From Ferruginibacter paludis (lineage in GTDB: Bacteria; Bacteroidota; Bacteroidia; Chitinophagales; Chitinophagaceae), in contig NZ_JAUFQJ010000015.1 of the NCBI RefSeq assembly GCF_030409685.1, forward strand, positions 372,001-436,000: a stretch of DNA of 64,000 nucleotides. The letters run 5' to 3'. The translations under genes were made by a program, and so were the position numbers. Below the pieces are notes generated by a model. The model worked only from the letters and a program-made list of their open reading frames with translations, did no database searches and was not told the origin of the DNA. The stretch's first letter is position 1; every line of letters starts with the position of its first letter. This document shows positions 33,719-43,294 of the stretch, piece after piece.

Positions 33719-36700
33719 ATGAGAAAATTTATGACAATGTTGACGGTAGCCTTACTGTCATTTGTAGTAGTTTCTGCTCAAACCCGGTTAGTATCGGGTA
33801 GGGTAACAGATTCCAAGGGAAATCCTGTACCGGCAGCTACCATCAAAAAATTAAAAGGCGAGGGGACTGTCGCAGCAGACCAGGGTGGAAATTTTAAAAT
33901 CAACGCCCAAAACGGCGATGTGCTGGTTATTTCATCTGTGAATTATGGCGCAGAAAAAATAACAGTGAGTGCGGGAAAGGATCAATATTCCGTTTCGTTA
34001 GCAGATAAGTTAAGCATGATGGATGAGATTGTGGTAACAGCGGGTGGTATAAAATCCAAAAGAAAAGAAATTGGTACAGCAACAACAGTCATCAATGCGC
34101 AAACGATTACTGCCGGTAAAGCTACCAACGTAGCAAGTGGCTTGCAGGGCAAAGTAGCAGGCTTCCAGATTAGCGGAACAGGCGGTGGTGTTAACCCCAG
34201 TTATAGATTGATATTAAGAGGCCAGCGTTCACTAACAGGGAATAACCAGGCCCTGATAGTGTTAGACAACGTGATTGTACCAAGTGAGGTTTTGGGAAAT
34301 CTTAACCCGGAGGATATTGAAAATGTTGTTGTATTAAATGGTTCCGGTGCTGCTGCTCTATATGGTTCGCTGGCTTCCAATGGAGCTTTGATTGTAACTA
34401 CAAAAAAGGGGAAAAGAGGTGTTTCTGCTATAACTGTAAGCAATACCACCACTGTAGAATCAGTTGCTTTTTATCCTAAAATACAAACTAAATTTGGGGC
34501 CGGCGGCACTGCATATGGATTGGATGCCAATGGACAACCTTTTTATAATTACCTGGAGAATCAATCTTACGGAGCCGCATTTGATGGCGTTGTAAGACCA
34601 TTGGGACCACCATTGGAAGATGGGTCACAGGATTCAGCTGCTTATAAATACAACGATGGTCATTTTAAGTTTTGGCAGAAAGGCATCACCAACCAGTCTG
34701 ATTTTTCTGTTTCAAATGGTGATGAAAATTCTACTTTTTATTTGTCTGGACAATATGCAACAGTAACTGGTACAACGCCTGGCGACAAATACAACCGTAC
34801 TTCATTAAGGGTAAATGGTACCCGCAGAATGGGCAACAAAGTAAATGTGTCTTACAACTCAGCCTACACTCAAAACAGGTATGACGTTACCACTCAGACA
34901 GGATCAATGTACGGTAATATGTTAAATATGCCTTCGAACGTAGATATCACCAGGTATAAAAACTGGAGAACTGATAAGTTTGCCAATCCGATAGGGTATT
35001 ATAACCCATGGTATCAAAACCCCTATTTTACAGCGGATAACTATAGATCAAAATCACGGAATGATTACTTTATCGCAAATGTGGAATTGAGAGTTACCCC
35101 AGTAACAGGGCTTGACCTGGTTGCCCGTCAGGGTATTACCACCAGGAATTATTCTGGTAAAAGTACAGTTGGAGCTTTTAAGTTTACAGAATATGCAAAA
35201 AATACAGATGCAAGCTCCAAATCAGATATTTCTGCATCCGTAAGTGATTATAGTTCTTATACCACCAATCTGTTAACTGATTTGTATGCTGACTACAATA
35301 AAAAATTCAGCAATTTCAATTTCGGTTTATTGGGAGGGCTTCAATTAAATCAAAATCAGTCAAAATTTGTTAGCGTAGGAGCCAATGGGCTGGTAATTCC
35401 AGATTTATTCAATGTCAGCAATGGTGTTGGTACTCCAAACGCAAACGAAAGTAATTATAAAACTCGTCAGCAAGGTGCTTATGGCAAGTTAACATTGGGA
35501 TATAAAAGCGTATTATTTCTTCATGCTACTGCAAGGAATGACTGGGACTCAAGATTATCGGTTACTAACCGTTCTTTCTTCTATCCTTCAGTTGATCTGT
35601 CCTTCATTGCCAGCGACGCTATTGGTGCAATAAAAAACAGCAATAAAATCAGTTATCTGAAATTCAGGGGCGGATATTCAAAAACGGGGTTGGTTAATCT
35701 TGGTAACAGCGGTGATTTTGGCGCATATTACTTGTTGCCAACTTACAGTACGGCCAATGGATTTCCTTACGGCGGTCTTGCTGGATATACCGTTGGAAAT
35801 GGGTTGGTATCTAACAACCTGAAACCTGAGATAACAAAAGGGTACGAAGTGGGATTTGATCTGAATCTATTTAAAGATCGGTTTGTATCAAGTGTTACAT
35901 GGTTTGATACCAAAACTGATGACCAAACTGTAAATACAGCTGTTTCTAATGCCACTGGTTTTGGCGGCTTGTTGACTAATACTGGTCAAACACAGAGCCG
36001 CGGATTAGAAGCAACCGCTCACTATGCGCTAGTTAAAAATTCTGACTGGAATGTAACTGTGGGAGGTAACTATACCTACCTGGACAACAATGTAAACTTT
36101 ATCAGCGCCCAATTACCTAAATTGTCTTTGTCCAGCAATGGTTCAGGAGCTTCTTACGCTGTTGCAGGTTATGCTTTTCCAGTAATCATGGGTTTCGATT
36201 ATGTTAGAGATGCTGCTGGACATGTTATAGTAAATAGCACTACGGGATTACCAACAAAGGCTTCAGCTATTTCCGTGTTAGGTAATGCCAGTGCGAAAAA
36301 CAGGCTTAGTCTTGATGGTTCAATTCAGTATAAAAACCTGCGTTTATCATTCTTGTTTGAACATCGTGGCAATTACAAAGTATTTAACTCTATGGGTACT
36401 GAATTGGATTGGTCTGGTACCGGCATCAGAACTGCAGTTTACAACAGGCAAAGTTTTGTTTATCCTAATTCTGTTATTGCAGATCCGAATAAACCAGGCA
36501 GTTATATGCCGAATACAAGTGTAGCTATTGCAAATGGTAATGGTAATAATGGTTTCTGGACGGATGGTATTAACCGTGATGTAACCTCTAACTACGTTAC
36601 GAACGGTGATTTTTGGAAATTGAGGGAAGTATCTGTTTCATACGACATTCCTGGCCGCTCTTTTGGCAAAAAGAACAATACAATAAAGGGAATTACAGTA

Positions 36701-36865
36701 AGCCTGCAGGGCAGAAACCTTGCTTTGTGGATGGCTAAAGATAACTTATACACAGATCCGGAATATAGCAGTGCTGGTAATGATAACAACGGTATCGGTA
36801 TCACAGGCCTTGACTCAGCGCCTCCATCCCGTTTTTATGGTGCCACAATATCTTTCAAATTTTAA
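33719..36865 (+). CDS. SusC/RagA-type TonB-dependent outer-membrane receptor (second locus)
   Basis: A 1048-residue receptor with signal peptide (ending VVSAQ), a carboxypeptidase-like domain (SGRVTDSKGNPVPAATIKK), a plug (DEIVVTAGGIKSKRKEIGTA, YRLILRGQRSLTGNNQALIVLDN) and a barrel ending in GATISFKF. In the carboxypeptidase-like domain the usual I-x-V-K-G is replaced by TIKKLKGEGTVAA, a small irregularity. The frame opens at TTG 33713, and the ATG two codons later is the likely start. It is clearly related to, but not a recent copy of, the SusC at 27418: the barrel loops differ throughout. Confidence 0.95.
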   Translation: MRKFMTMLTVALLSFVVVSAQTRLVSGRVTDSKGNPVPAATIKKLKGEGTVAADQGGNFKINAQNGDVLVISSVNYGAEKITVSAGKDQYSVSLADKLSMMDEIVVTAGGIKSKRKEIGTATTVINAQTITAGKATNVASGLQGKVAGFQISGTGGGVNPSYRLILRGQRSLTGNNQALIVLDNVIVPSEVLGNLNPEDIENVVVLNGSGAAALYGSLASNGALIVTTKKGKRGVSAITVSNTTTVESVAFYPKIQTKFGAGGTAYGLDANGQPFYNYLENQSYGAAFDGVVRPLGPPLEDGSQDSAAYKYNDGHFKFWQKGITNQSDFSVSNGDENSTFYLSGQYATVTGTTPGDKYNRTSLRVNGTRRMGNKVNVSYNSAYTQNRYDVTTQTGSMYGNMLNMPSNVDITRYKNWRTDKFANPIGYYNPWYQNPYFTADNYRSKSRNDYFIANVELRVTPVTGLDLVARQGITTRNYSGKSTVGAFKFTEYAKNTDASSKSDISASVSDYSSYTTNLLTDLYADYNKKFSNFNFGLLGGLQLNQNQSKFVSVGANGLVIPDLFNVSNGVGTPNANESNYKTRQQGAYGKLTLGYKSVLFLHATARNDWDSRLSVTNRSFFYPSVDLSFIASDAIGAIKNSNKISYLKFRGGYSKTGLVNLGNSGDFGAYYLLPTYSTANGFPYGGLAGYTVGNGLVSNNLKPEITKGYEVGFDLNLFKDRFVSSVTWFDTKTDDQTVNTAVSNATGFGGLLTNTGQTQSRGLEATAHYALVKNSDWNVTVGGNYTYLDNNVNFISAQLPKLSLSSNGSGASYAVAGYAFPVIMGFDYVRDAAGHVIVNSTTGLPTKASAISVLGNASAKNRLSLDGSIQYKNLRLSFLFEHRGNYKVFNSMGTELDWSGTGIRTAVYNRQSFVYPNSVIADPNKPGSYMPNTSVAIANGNGNNGFWTDGINRDVTSNYVTNGDFWKLREVSVSYDIPGRSFGKKNNTIKGITVSLQGRNLALWMAKDNLYTDPEYSSAGNDNNGIGITGLDSAPPSRFYGATISFKF

Positions 36866-36949
36866 GTTTACCTGGCTTAAAAACAACCGACATTATTAAA
36901 ACCATAATACGCCAACAGTGTAGTTATGGCAAACAAAAAAATATTAATT

Positions 36950-38503
36950 ATGAAAAAAACAATCGCAGGTATGCTTATAGGAATCGCAGTGCTGGGCACT
37001 TCCTGTAAAAAATATCTTGATATAAATACTAATCCCAATCAGGCAACATCGGCTACACCGGAATTGATTCTGCCTCAGGCACTAACTTACACTGCCAGTG
37101 TAACAAATTCATATAATTCTTACGGATCACAAACAGGAATGTATGCTGCTAATGCTGGCGGATATGGAGGCTTTGGAGAATCAATCACCTATAATTACAC
37201 TACGTCCAATACAGGTTTATGGGGCATTACATACGATAACCTGGAGGATTACCAGGCTATTTTAAATAAGACAGCCGGCCAGGATATTTATGATTATTAT
37301 AATGCAGCGGCCAGAGTAATGAAAGCATACGAATTTCAACTGTTGGTGGATGCATTCAATGACGTGCCTTATGAATCGGCGTTACAAGGGTCAAATAATC
37401 TGACACCCGCTTATTCTTCTGGAAAAGATATCTATAAAGATCTTGCAAACCAGCTTGATACGGCGATTGCTTTATTTAATGCTGGTGCAAATGTACCCGG
37501 TGTTACACCGCTGGGAAGCGCAGACGTATTGTTTGGCGGTAGTGCAACTAAATGGAAAAAATTTGCAAATACGCTTAAATTAAGATTGATTATACGCGGT
37601 GGGGATAAGGTAGATTTTGCAAACAAGACTTTCAGCAGTGACGGATTTTTAACCACTGATGCATTGGTAAACCCTGGATATAATAGAGATAATGGCAAAC
37701 AAAATCCTGCCTGGAATACCTGGGCTTATGGCTATACCGGAAGTGCTGCAAACAAGGCATGGATGCCCAGCAAGTTTATTTTTGGATTTTACGATGGTAA
37801 CACAATAATTGATACCGCAAGAGGGACTGCAATCTACTTTAAATTTCCAAATACAGGTATTAATCAACTGGGTGTCGAAAGCAATAACCTTGTTTCAAGT
37901 CCAACGGGCAGTTTTTGGTTTTCAGGCACAGACCGGGACGGCACCGCTAATGGAAATCAAGTTGGTATTCTAAAGGGCCCCGATGCTGGCCAGCCACTTA
38001 TGCTTGCTTCAGAAAGTTATTTTTTACAGGCCGAGGCTGCATTAAAGGGTATCATCACCGACGGTGATCCTGCAGTGCTTTTCGATAAAGGAATAACAGC
38101 GGCTTTTAATTATACTTTTCAATTGCCTGACGGCTCTGTAAGTGAAGATATTCCAGCCCTGGTAACAAAATACAAGGCTGATAACAGCAGTAAATATCTT
38201 GTTAATTTCGCCTTGGCAAATACAACTGATAAAAAAGAAGAAGCAATAATTACACAAAAATTTATTGCGCTTAATTTTGTAAATGGGCAAGAGGCCTGGA
38301 ATGAATATCGTCGGACACACTATCCCACAATAGTTCCAGGAGGAACCGGATACCAGACTTTTGCTTCTACCGTGTCTGAAAGTACACGTCCGGATAAATT
38401 GCCAACAAGAATCATGTATCCTGTATCTGAAAGCACGTACAATGGGGCTAATGTACCAACCGGAATAGCACCGTTCACGTCCTTAATTTTCTGGGCACAA
38501 TAA
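36950..38503 (+). CDS. SusD/RagB-like surface lipoprotein (SusD-like_2 type, second locus)
   Basis: Lipoprotein partner of the receptor encoded upstream. Lipobox Cys19 (LGTSCKKYLD) is followed by DINTNPNQAT, the conserved NPN motif. Helical TPR-like parts include AYEFQLLVDAFNDVPYESAL and SATKWKKFANTLKLRLIIR, and the C-terminus has FVNGQEAWNEYRRTHYP. An ATG at 36926 would add eight residues. I chose the ATG at 36950 because its A-rich upstream context and MKKTIAG start match the other lipoproteins here. The mature protein is close to 500 residues. It pairs with the DUF1735 lipoprotein that follows after 21 nt. Confidence 0.93.
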   Translation: MKKTIAGMLIGIAVLGTSCKKYLDINTNPNQATSATPELILPQALTYTASVTNSYNSYGSQTGMYAANAGGYGGFGESITYNYTTSNTGLWGITYDNLEDYQAILNKTAGQDIYDYYNAAARVMKAYEFQLLVDAFNDVPYESALQGSNNLTPAYSSGKDIYKDLANQLDTAIALFNAGANVPGVTPLGSADVLFGGSATKWKKFANTLKLRLIIRGGDKVDFANKTFSSDGFLTTDALVNPGYNRDNGKQNPAWNTWAYGYTGSAANKAWMPSKFIFGFYDGNTIIDTARGTAIYFKFPNTGINQLGVESNNLVSSPTGSFWFSGTDRDGTANGNQVGILKGPDAGQPLMLASESYFLQAEAALKGIITDGDPAVLFDKGITAAFNYTFQLPDGSVSEDIPALVTKYKADNSSKYLVNFALANTTDKKEEAIITQKFIALNFVNGQEAWNEYRRTHYPTIVPGGTGYQTFASTVSESTRPDKLPTRIMYPVSESTYNGANVPTGIAPFTSLIFWAQ

Positions 38504-38524
38504 TTAAAACTTAAAACTATCAAC

Positions 38525-39427
38525 ATGAAAATATTTAAAGTGAAATATGCATTTGCCATTTTAATAGCTTCGTTAAGCATGGCATCATGCCTAAAAAAGG
38601 GCGATATGAATATTGATCCTGATAAAACTACAGCCCCTATCATGGAGTTGCAATATTTACAAGCCGGAAATAATACTATAAATTCAGGGTTACAAAATTT
38701 TGCAAGTGCAGGTTTAACTTATAAAAGCACAGACCTAGCTGATACGGCGAACTATAATATAAGTCTGGCTGGACCTATCACTTTTAGCAAAGATCTTAAC
38801 GTAACGATTGCCGTTGATCCAAGTAAACTAATGGACAATTTGGGGGGAGATTCTATTAACTATGAATTGATGCCGGATTCTACCTACCATTTAGTTTCAA
38901 CTGCAGCAGTCATTAAGGCGGGACAAACCATTGCACCAATGCAGGTTGTTTTTTACCCTTCCAAAATTAGTGTTCTTAAAAGCTACATGTTGCCTTTAAC
39001 CATTAAGGACGCTGAAGGTAATATTGTGAGTTCAAATTTTGGAACAATATATTTTCATGCTATTGGTAACCCAATTGCAGGGTCTTATACCCGTGAGTAT
39101 ACTCGATATAATAATTTTGATGGCACTGGAATTCCTGTGATTCATAGCATTACTCCCAGCACTTTTTCTCCAATTAGTCCAAAAAGTGTTTCTGCTCTTA
39201 GCGGTGCTGCAGGTTTAAAGTATATTATAAGTTTTACAGATAACAATGGCGTATTGAGCAATTTTAAAGTTAAATTTGATGCCGAAAGCGTAGCGAAATC
39301 TGGTGTGGCTATTGTTGGAGATATAACTATTGTAACTGCAGACCCTGTGGCTCATAAATTTGAATTCAATTTCCACTACGACAATTTAGCCGGAGGGCTT
39401 CGGAATCTTACTGACAAATTTTATTGA
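38525..39427 (+). CDS. DUF1735-type surface lipoprotein
   Basis: A 300-residue lipoprotein (Cys22 in SMASCLKKG). The segment from about residue 70 to 175 matches the DUF1735 beta-sandwich as I recall it: SLAGPITFSKDLNVTIAVDPS, then YHLVSTAAVIKAGQT and LPLTIKDAEGN. DUF1735 proteins are usually encoded with SusC/SusD pairs and are thought to help bind the nutrient at the cell surface. The C-terminal third shows no clear domain. It is the last gene of the second SusCD operon, ended by a strong terminator. Confidence 0.82.
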   Translation: MKIFKVKYAFAILIASLSMASCLKKGDMNIDPDKTTAPIMELQYLQAGNNTINSGLQNFASAGLTYKSTDLADTANYNISLAGPITFSKDLNVTIAVDPSKLMDNLGGDSINYELMPDSTYHLVSTAAVIKAGQTIAPMQVVFYPSKISVLKSYMLPLTIKDAEGNIVSSNFGTIYFHAIGNPIAGSYTREYTRYNNFDGTGIPVIHSITPSTFSPISPKSVSALSGAAGLKYIISFTDNNGVLSNFKVKFDAESVAKSGVAIVGDITIVTADPVAHKFEFNFHYDNLAGGLRNLTDKFY

Positions 39428-39463
39428 GAATAATTGTATATCGTTTAGTACAAGTAGATATTG

Positions 39464-39502
39464 AAACAGGGCTCACGCTTTAAAGTGTGAGCCCTGTTTT
39501 TA
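39464..39502 (+). terminator. Intrinsic terminator of the second SusCD operon
   Basis: Stem ACAGGGCTCACGCTTT paired with AAAGTGTGAGCCCTGT (one G-T pair) followed by TTTT. It lies 37 nt after the DUF1735 stop. Confidence 0.9.
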
Positions 39503-39576
39503 TAAATGTATTTAGGGTTCAAGAATAATTTATGCTACTTTTAAATATATTTCGTGTTCTAATCCGTAAAATTATT

Positions 39577-40236
39577 ATGAAGAAAATAATATTTGCATTT
39601 TCAATTATTTTAAGCTCATCATTTATCCTGTACGCCCAATCCTACGATGATAGTGTGATTGCCCACCAATCCTATTTGTATGATCAGTTTGTTGACGGTA
39701 CTGTACTGTTAAAATCTGGCGAGGTAAACCAGGCCCCTTTAAACTATTGCGCTTATGACCAATCCATTCTTTTTAGAAAAGATGGCACAGCTTTCACGCT
39801 GACTGGTTTAACAACTGTGGATACCATTTACATTGCCGACAAAAAATTTATACCCGTAAAAAATATAGTGTACGAAGTTGCAACCCACACGGGCAAAACA
39901 GATTTACTTATTAGTTATGGCAGTAAAATAAACCCTATGGTGGCTGCAGCGGATAACAATGGCATATCCAATCAAAATGCTGGAAAGGTAAATAATACAG
40001 TCACCAGTGTATATGTTAGCCGGCCTTTTAAGGGGAATTATGCCATCGAAATAACAAGGCATTTCTGGCTTAAAAACTTTAATAACTTATACAAAATCAA
40101 TACGCCAAAGGATTTTATGAAAGCCTTTAAAGAAGGTACAGCACTGGCTATTAAAGAATACATTCAACAACATCATCCCGATTTTAACAAAGAGACCGAC
40201 CTGCTGACCATGTTGGATTTCTGTAATCAACTTTAA
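39577..40236 (+). CDS. Exported hypothetical protein
   Basis: A 219-residue protein with a signal peptide ending in LYAQ (residues 1-20) and no membrane anchor or lipobox. The mature part has no motif I can name. It contains a YDQFVDGTVLLKSGEVNQAPLNY-like stretch, here split as DGTVLLKSGE and APLNYCAYDQ, of the kind found in Bacteroidota proteins of unknown role. An upstream ATG at 39532 is in frame. The ATG at 39577 starts a proper signal peptide and is preferred. The gene stands alone between a terminator and the PHO-box promoter downstream. Confidence 0.7.
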   Translation: MKKIIFAFSIILSSSFILYAQSYDDSVIAHQSYLYDQFVDGTVLLKSGEVNQAPLNYCAYDQSILFRKDGTAFTLTGLTTVDTIYIADKKFIPVKNIVYEVATHTGKTDLLISYGSKINPMVAAADNNGISNQNAGKVNNTVTSVYVSRPFKGNYAIEITRHFWLKNFNNLYKINTPKDFMKAFKEGTALAIKEYIQQHHPDFNKETDLLTMLDFCNQL

Positions 40237-40362
40237 AGTATTATAAACGGCTGATCCAATAATCCCCGTTTCCCTGCTGTTAATTCAACAACTCCATTTA
40301 CTACAGTAAAAGACATTTTTTTAGATGTGCTGCAGTTGAAATTTTGGACAGATATAAGCGGG

Positions 40363-40423
40363 GTAACATTCGCTTAACACAGCCGTAACCTTTCCGTAAC
40401 ATTGCGTTAACAGCCGCTTAACA
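40363..40423 (+). promoter_or_regulatory. Array of six PHO-box-like hexamers at 11-bp spacing
   Basis: Hexamers start at 40363 (GTAACA), 40374 (TTAACA), 40385 (GTAACC), 40396 (GTAACA), 40407 (TTAACA) and 40418 (TTAACA), exactly 11 bp apart, so each pair is separated by 5 nt. Direct repeats of TTAACA type with 5-nt spacers are the known binding sites of PhoP/PhoB-family regulators such as Bacillus PhoP. The array ends 9 nt before the putative -7 box of the TonB receptor gene, the position of an activator replacing a -33 element. Confidence 0.75.
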
Positions 40424-40432
40424 TAGCCACCG

Positions 40433-40440
40433 TCTCTTTG
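40433..40440 (+). promoter_or_regulatory. -7 element downstream of the hexamer array
   Basis: TCTCTTTG matches TAnnTTTG in the TTTG half but lacks the TA, as expected for an activator-dependent promoter. TTTG begins 19 nt after the start of the last hexamer. The ATG at 40456 lies 15 nt after the box. Confidence 0.5.
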
Positions 40441-40455
40441 CACAAATTATAACGC

Positions 40456-43257
40456 ATGAGAATTGGAGGATTGTTAGTACTGTTTATTGTCGGCTCGTTG
40501 AACGCTTTTGCTCAGAAAAGCAAGATAGAAGGTAAGGTGACCGATTCAAAAACAGGATCAAATTTATCAGGAGTCAGCATTGCAGTTGACGGCGCAAAAG
40601 CCATTACCTCAACCAATACAGATGGCTATTTTCAGTTAAATATCGATGCCGGAAAAAAATATACCCTTCGTCTTACCTCCGTTGGTTTTATCACAAAAGA
40701 ATTAGCTGATGTAGAGGTTAAGCCCAATGAAGTTACCCACCTCGATATTATTCTTGAAGCTTCAACTAAAACTGAAACAGGGGTTGTAATACGGTCGACT
40801 ACAAAAAAAGAATCAGTATCGGCTCTAATTGCTTACCAGAGAAATGCCCCGGTTGTAGCGCAGGTGATCAGTGCAGAGGCTATCAGAAGATCTCCGGATA
40901 AAAACACCGGGGAAGTTTTAAAACGCGTTCCCGGAACATCCGTTCAGGAAGGAAAATATTTAGTGGTAAGAGGATTGGCGGATCGTTATAATCAGGCTAT
41001 GCTGAATGGCATTTTAATGAGCAGTACAGAACCAGACCGTAAAACATTCAGCTTTGATATTTTACCCTCTTCTATGATTGATAATATTATTATCAATAAA
41101 TCTTTTATACCGGAATTACCGGGAGAGTGGGCTGGTGGCCTGATACAGGTGAATACGAAGGATATTCCTGCAAAAGATTTTTTGAGTATCCAGGTTGGTA
41201 CCGGTTTTAATACACAAACCATCGGAAAAGACTTTTATACTTACAAAGGAAGCAACACTGACTTTCTGGGTTACGATAACGGAACAAGAGGCTTACCTGC
41301 AGGATTCCCATTAAAAGGCGCTTTTGCTGATCTGGATAATGGTGCAAAAACTGCTTATGGAAAAGACTTTACCAATATCTGGAGTACACAAAAAAATAGC
41401 TCAAACATTTTACCGCTTTTAAACGAAAGTTTTTTGATCAATGGGGGATTTAATAAAAAGCTAGGCGGCAAGAATACACTGGCAGCAATTATGGCTGTAA
41501 ATTATAACCGCAGCAACAGGGCCATAGATTTTGAAAATCAGGTAAATCTTTTTCAAAACAATACAGCCAGTTTAAACTTCGACTACTTTAATAATAAATA
41601 TTCAACTGATATTCTTGCGGGAGCATTGGCCAACTTTACGCTTCAACTGGGCAGCAATACCAAAATTTCGCTCAAAAACATGTTGAATGTAAATACAACT
41701 GATTATACCACTTTAAGAACAGGAAAAGACTTTGAAACCAATCCTGCGACGGGCGATAATATTAAGGCGTATGAATTGGCTTTTAAAGCAAATACTTTTT
41801 TTAACACACAGCTAACCGGCGATCATAATATTAAAAAATACGGCGCTAAATTACACTGGTTTGGCAGCTTTAATATCCTGGATCAGTATATACCCGATCA
41901 GCGTCGTGTGCAGTACAACCAGGATGATCCTACCAATCCGGCTTCTCCTTATTCATTGTTAATCGGAGCTTCAAAATCATCACAAAAAAGTGGTAGCAGA
42001 TACTATGGTTTTTTAAATGATTACGTTTATACCGCAGGAGGCGATATGAGCAAAAGTTTTAAAGGCAACGGGTTAACGCAGACAATAAAAGGCGGCTATT
42101 TTTTCCAAGTTAAAGACCGGTTGTTTGATGCAAGGCCTTTTGCAATTTACCTGCCTTCTGATAATCCTGGCTTGCGTCATTTGGGCCTCGACCAGGTGTT
42201 TGCGCAGGAAAATTTTGGAACTGGCTTTGACAATAAGTTTGCTTTTAATGAATTGTCCGGCGAAGGATACCGCTACATAGCCAATTCAATTTTAAACGCC
42301 GGTTTTCTGCAATTCGATAATCAGATTACCAATAAGTTTCGTGCCGTTTGGGGAGTACGCGTTGAGAATTTTGACCAGGTTATTGGCAGCATGAAAAAAA
42401 GCGATCCAAGACATGTACAGAGTAAAGTGACTGACTTTTTACCCGGTGTAAATCTTACTTACAAGTTAACAGATAAATCCAATTTCAGGGTATCGGGATC
42501 GCAAACAGTTATTCGTCCTGAATTCAGGGAACTGAGTACTTTTCAATTTTATGATTTTGATTTGGGAGCAACGGTTGCAGGAAACACAGCATTGGTGAGA
42601 ACCAAGGTTACCAATTTTGACCTGCGCTACGAAATGTATCCAAGAGCCGGCGAATTGTTTACGCTCGGTGTTTTTTATAAGTATTTTAAAAACCCCATTG
42701 AAGCTTATTTTAATGTGGGTTCAGGCGGGGCAAGCACTTATAATTTTATCAATGCAGATGAAGCCAACAGCTTTGGAGCAGAAGTGGAATTCAGAAAAAA
42801 GCTTGACTTCAATCCTTCCTTTAAAAATTTCACCGTACAGGGAAATGTGTCATATATCTACAACCGGGTTACCAGCCAAAGTACATCGCTTGACAGGCCA
42901 ATGCAGGGACAAAGCCCCTATCTTTTAAACGCAGGTCTGCAGTACGATATTGAAAAAACAGGCCTTACTACAACGCTACTGTTTAACCAGATTGGAAGAA
43001 GAATTGTATTTGTGGGCGGCTCCGATCAGCCACCTATCTGGGAAAATCCAAGAGCCGTAATGGATTTTCAGGTAGCTAAAAAAATTATGAAAAATAAGGG
43101 CGAACTAAAACTGAATGTGTCGGACATATTTAATCAGCAGGCCATTTACTACAATGACTTAAATGATAATAAAAAATACGATAAGGGTATTGATGCATTT
43201 GCGATCAAAAGAAAATATGGAACGAACGTAAGTGTAAGTTTTGGATATAATTTTTAA
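40456..43257 (+). CDS. TonB-dependent receptor, probably phosphate-regulated
   Basis: A 933-residue outer-membrane receptor, not of SusC type. Signal peptide 1-20 (NAFAQ) is followed by a carboxypeptidase-like domain (GKVTDSKTGSNLSGVSIAV), a plug (VAQVISAEAIRRSPDKNTGE, LKRVPGTSVQEGKYLVVRGL, NTKDIPAKDF) and a barrel ending in SVSFGYNF. There is no SusD partner. Instead a beta-rich lipoprotein gene follows after 37 nt. A six-unit PHO-box-like array controls the promoter, so I infer uptake of a phosphorus compound or of something needed at low phosphate. The substrate cannot be read from the sequence. Confidence 0.9.
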   Translation: MRIGGLLVLFIVGSLNAFAQKSKIEGKVTDSKTGSNLSGVSIAVDGAKAITSTNTDGYFQLNIDAGKKYTLRLTSVGFITKELADVEVKPNEVTHLDIILEASTKTETGVVIRSTTKKESVSALIAYQRNAPVVAQVISAEAIRRSPDKNTGEVLKRVPGTSVQEGKYLVVRGLADRYNQAMLNGILMSSTEPDRKTFSFDILPSSMIDNIIINKSFIPELPGEWAGGLIQVNTKDIPAKDFLSIQVGTGFNTQTIGKDFYTYKGSNTDFLGYDNGTRGLPAGFPLKGAFADLDNGAKTAYGKDFTNIWSTQKNSSNILPLLNESFLINGGFNKKLGGKNTLAAIMAVNYNRSNRAIDFENQVNLFQNNTASLNFDYFNNKYSTDILAGALANFTLQLGSNTKISLKNMLNVNTTDYTTLRTGKDFETNPATGDNIKAYELAFKANTFFNTQLTGDHNIKKYGAKLHWFGSFNILDQYIPDQRRVQYNQDDPTNPASPYSLLIGASKSSQKSGSRYYGFLNDYVYTAGGDMSKSFKGNGLTQTIKGGYFFQVKDRLFDARPFAIYLPSDNPGLRHLGLDQVFAQENFGTGFDNKFAFNELSGEGYRYIANSILNAGFLQFDNQITNKFRAVWGVRVENFDQVIGSMKKSDPRHVQSKVTDFLPGVNLTYKLTDKSNFRVSGSQTVIRPEFRELSTFQFYDFDLGATVAGNTALVRTKVTNFDLRYEMYPRAGELFTLGVFYKYFKNPIEAYFNVGSGGASTYNFINADEANSFGAEVEFRKKLDFNPSFKNFTVQGNVSYIYNRVTSQSTSLDRPMQGQSPYLLNAGLQYDIEKTGLTTTLLFNQIGRRIVFVGGSDQPPIWENPRAVMDFQVAKKIMKNKGELKLNVSDIFNQQAIYYNDLNDNKKYDKGIDAFAIKRKYGTNVSVSFGYNF

Positions 43258-43294
43258 AAGACAAACTAAAAAACAGAACAACAAAAATAACAAC

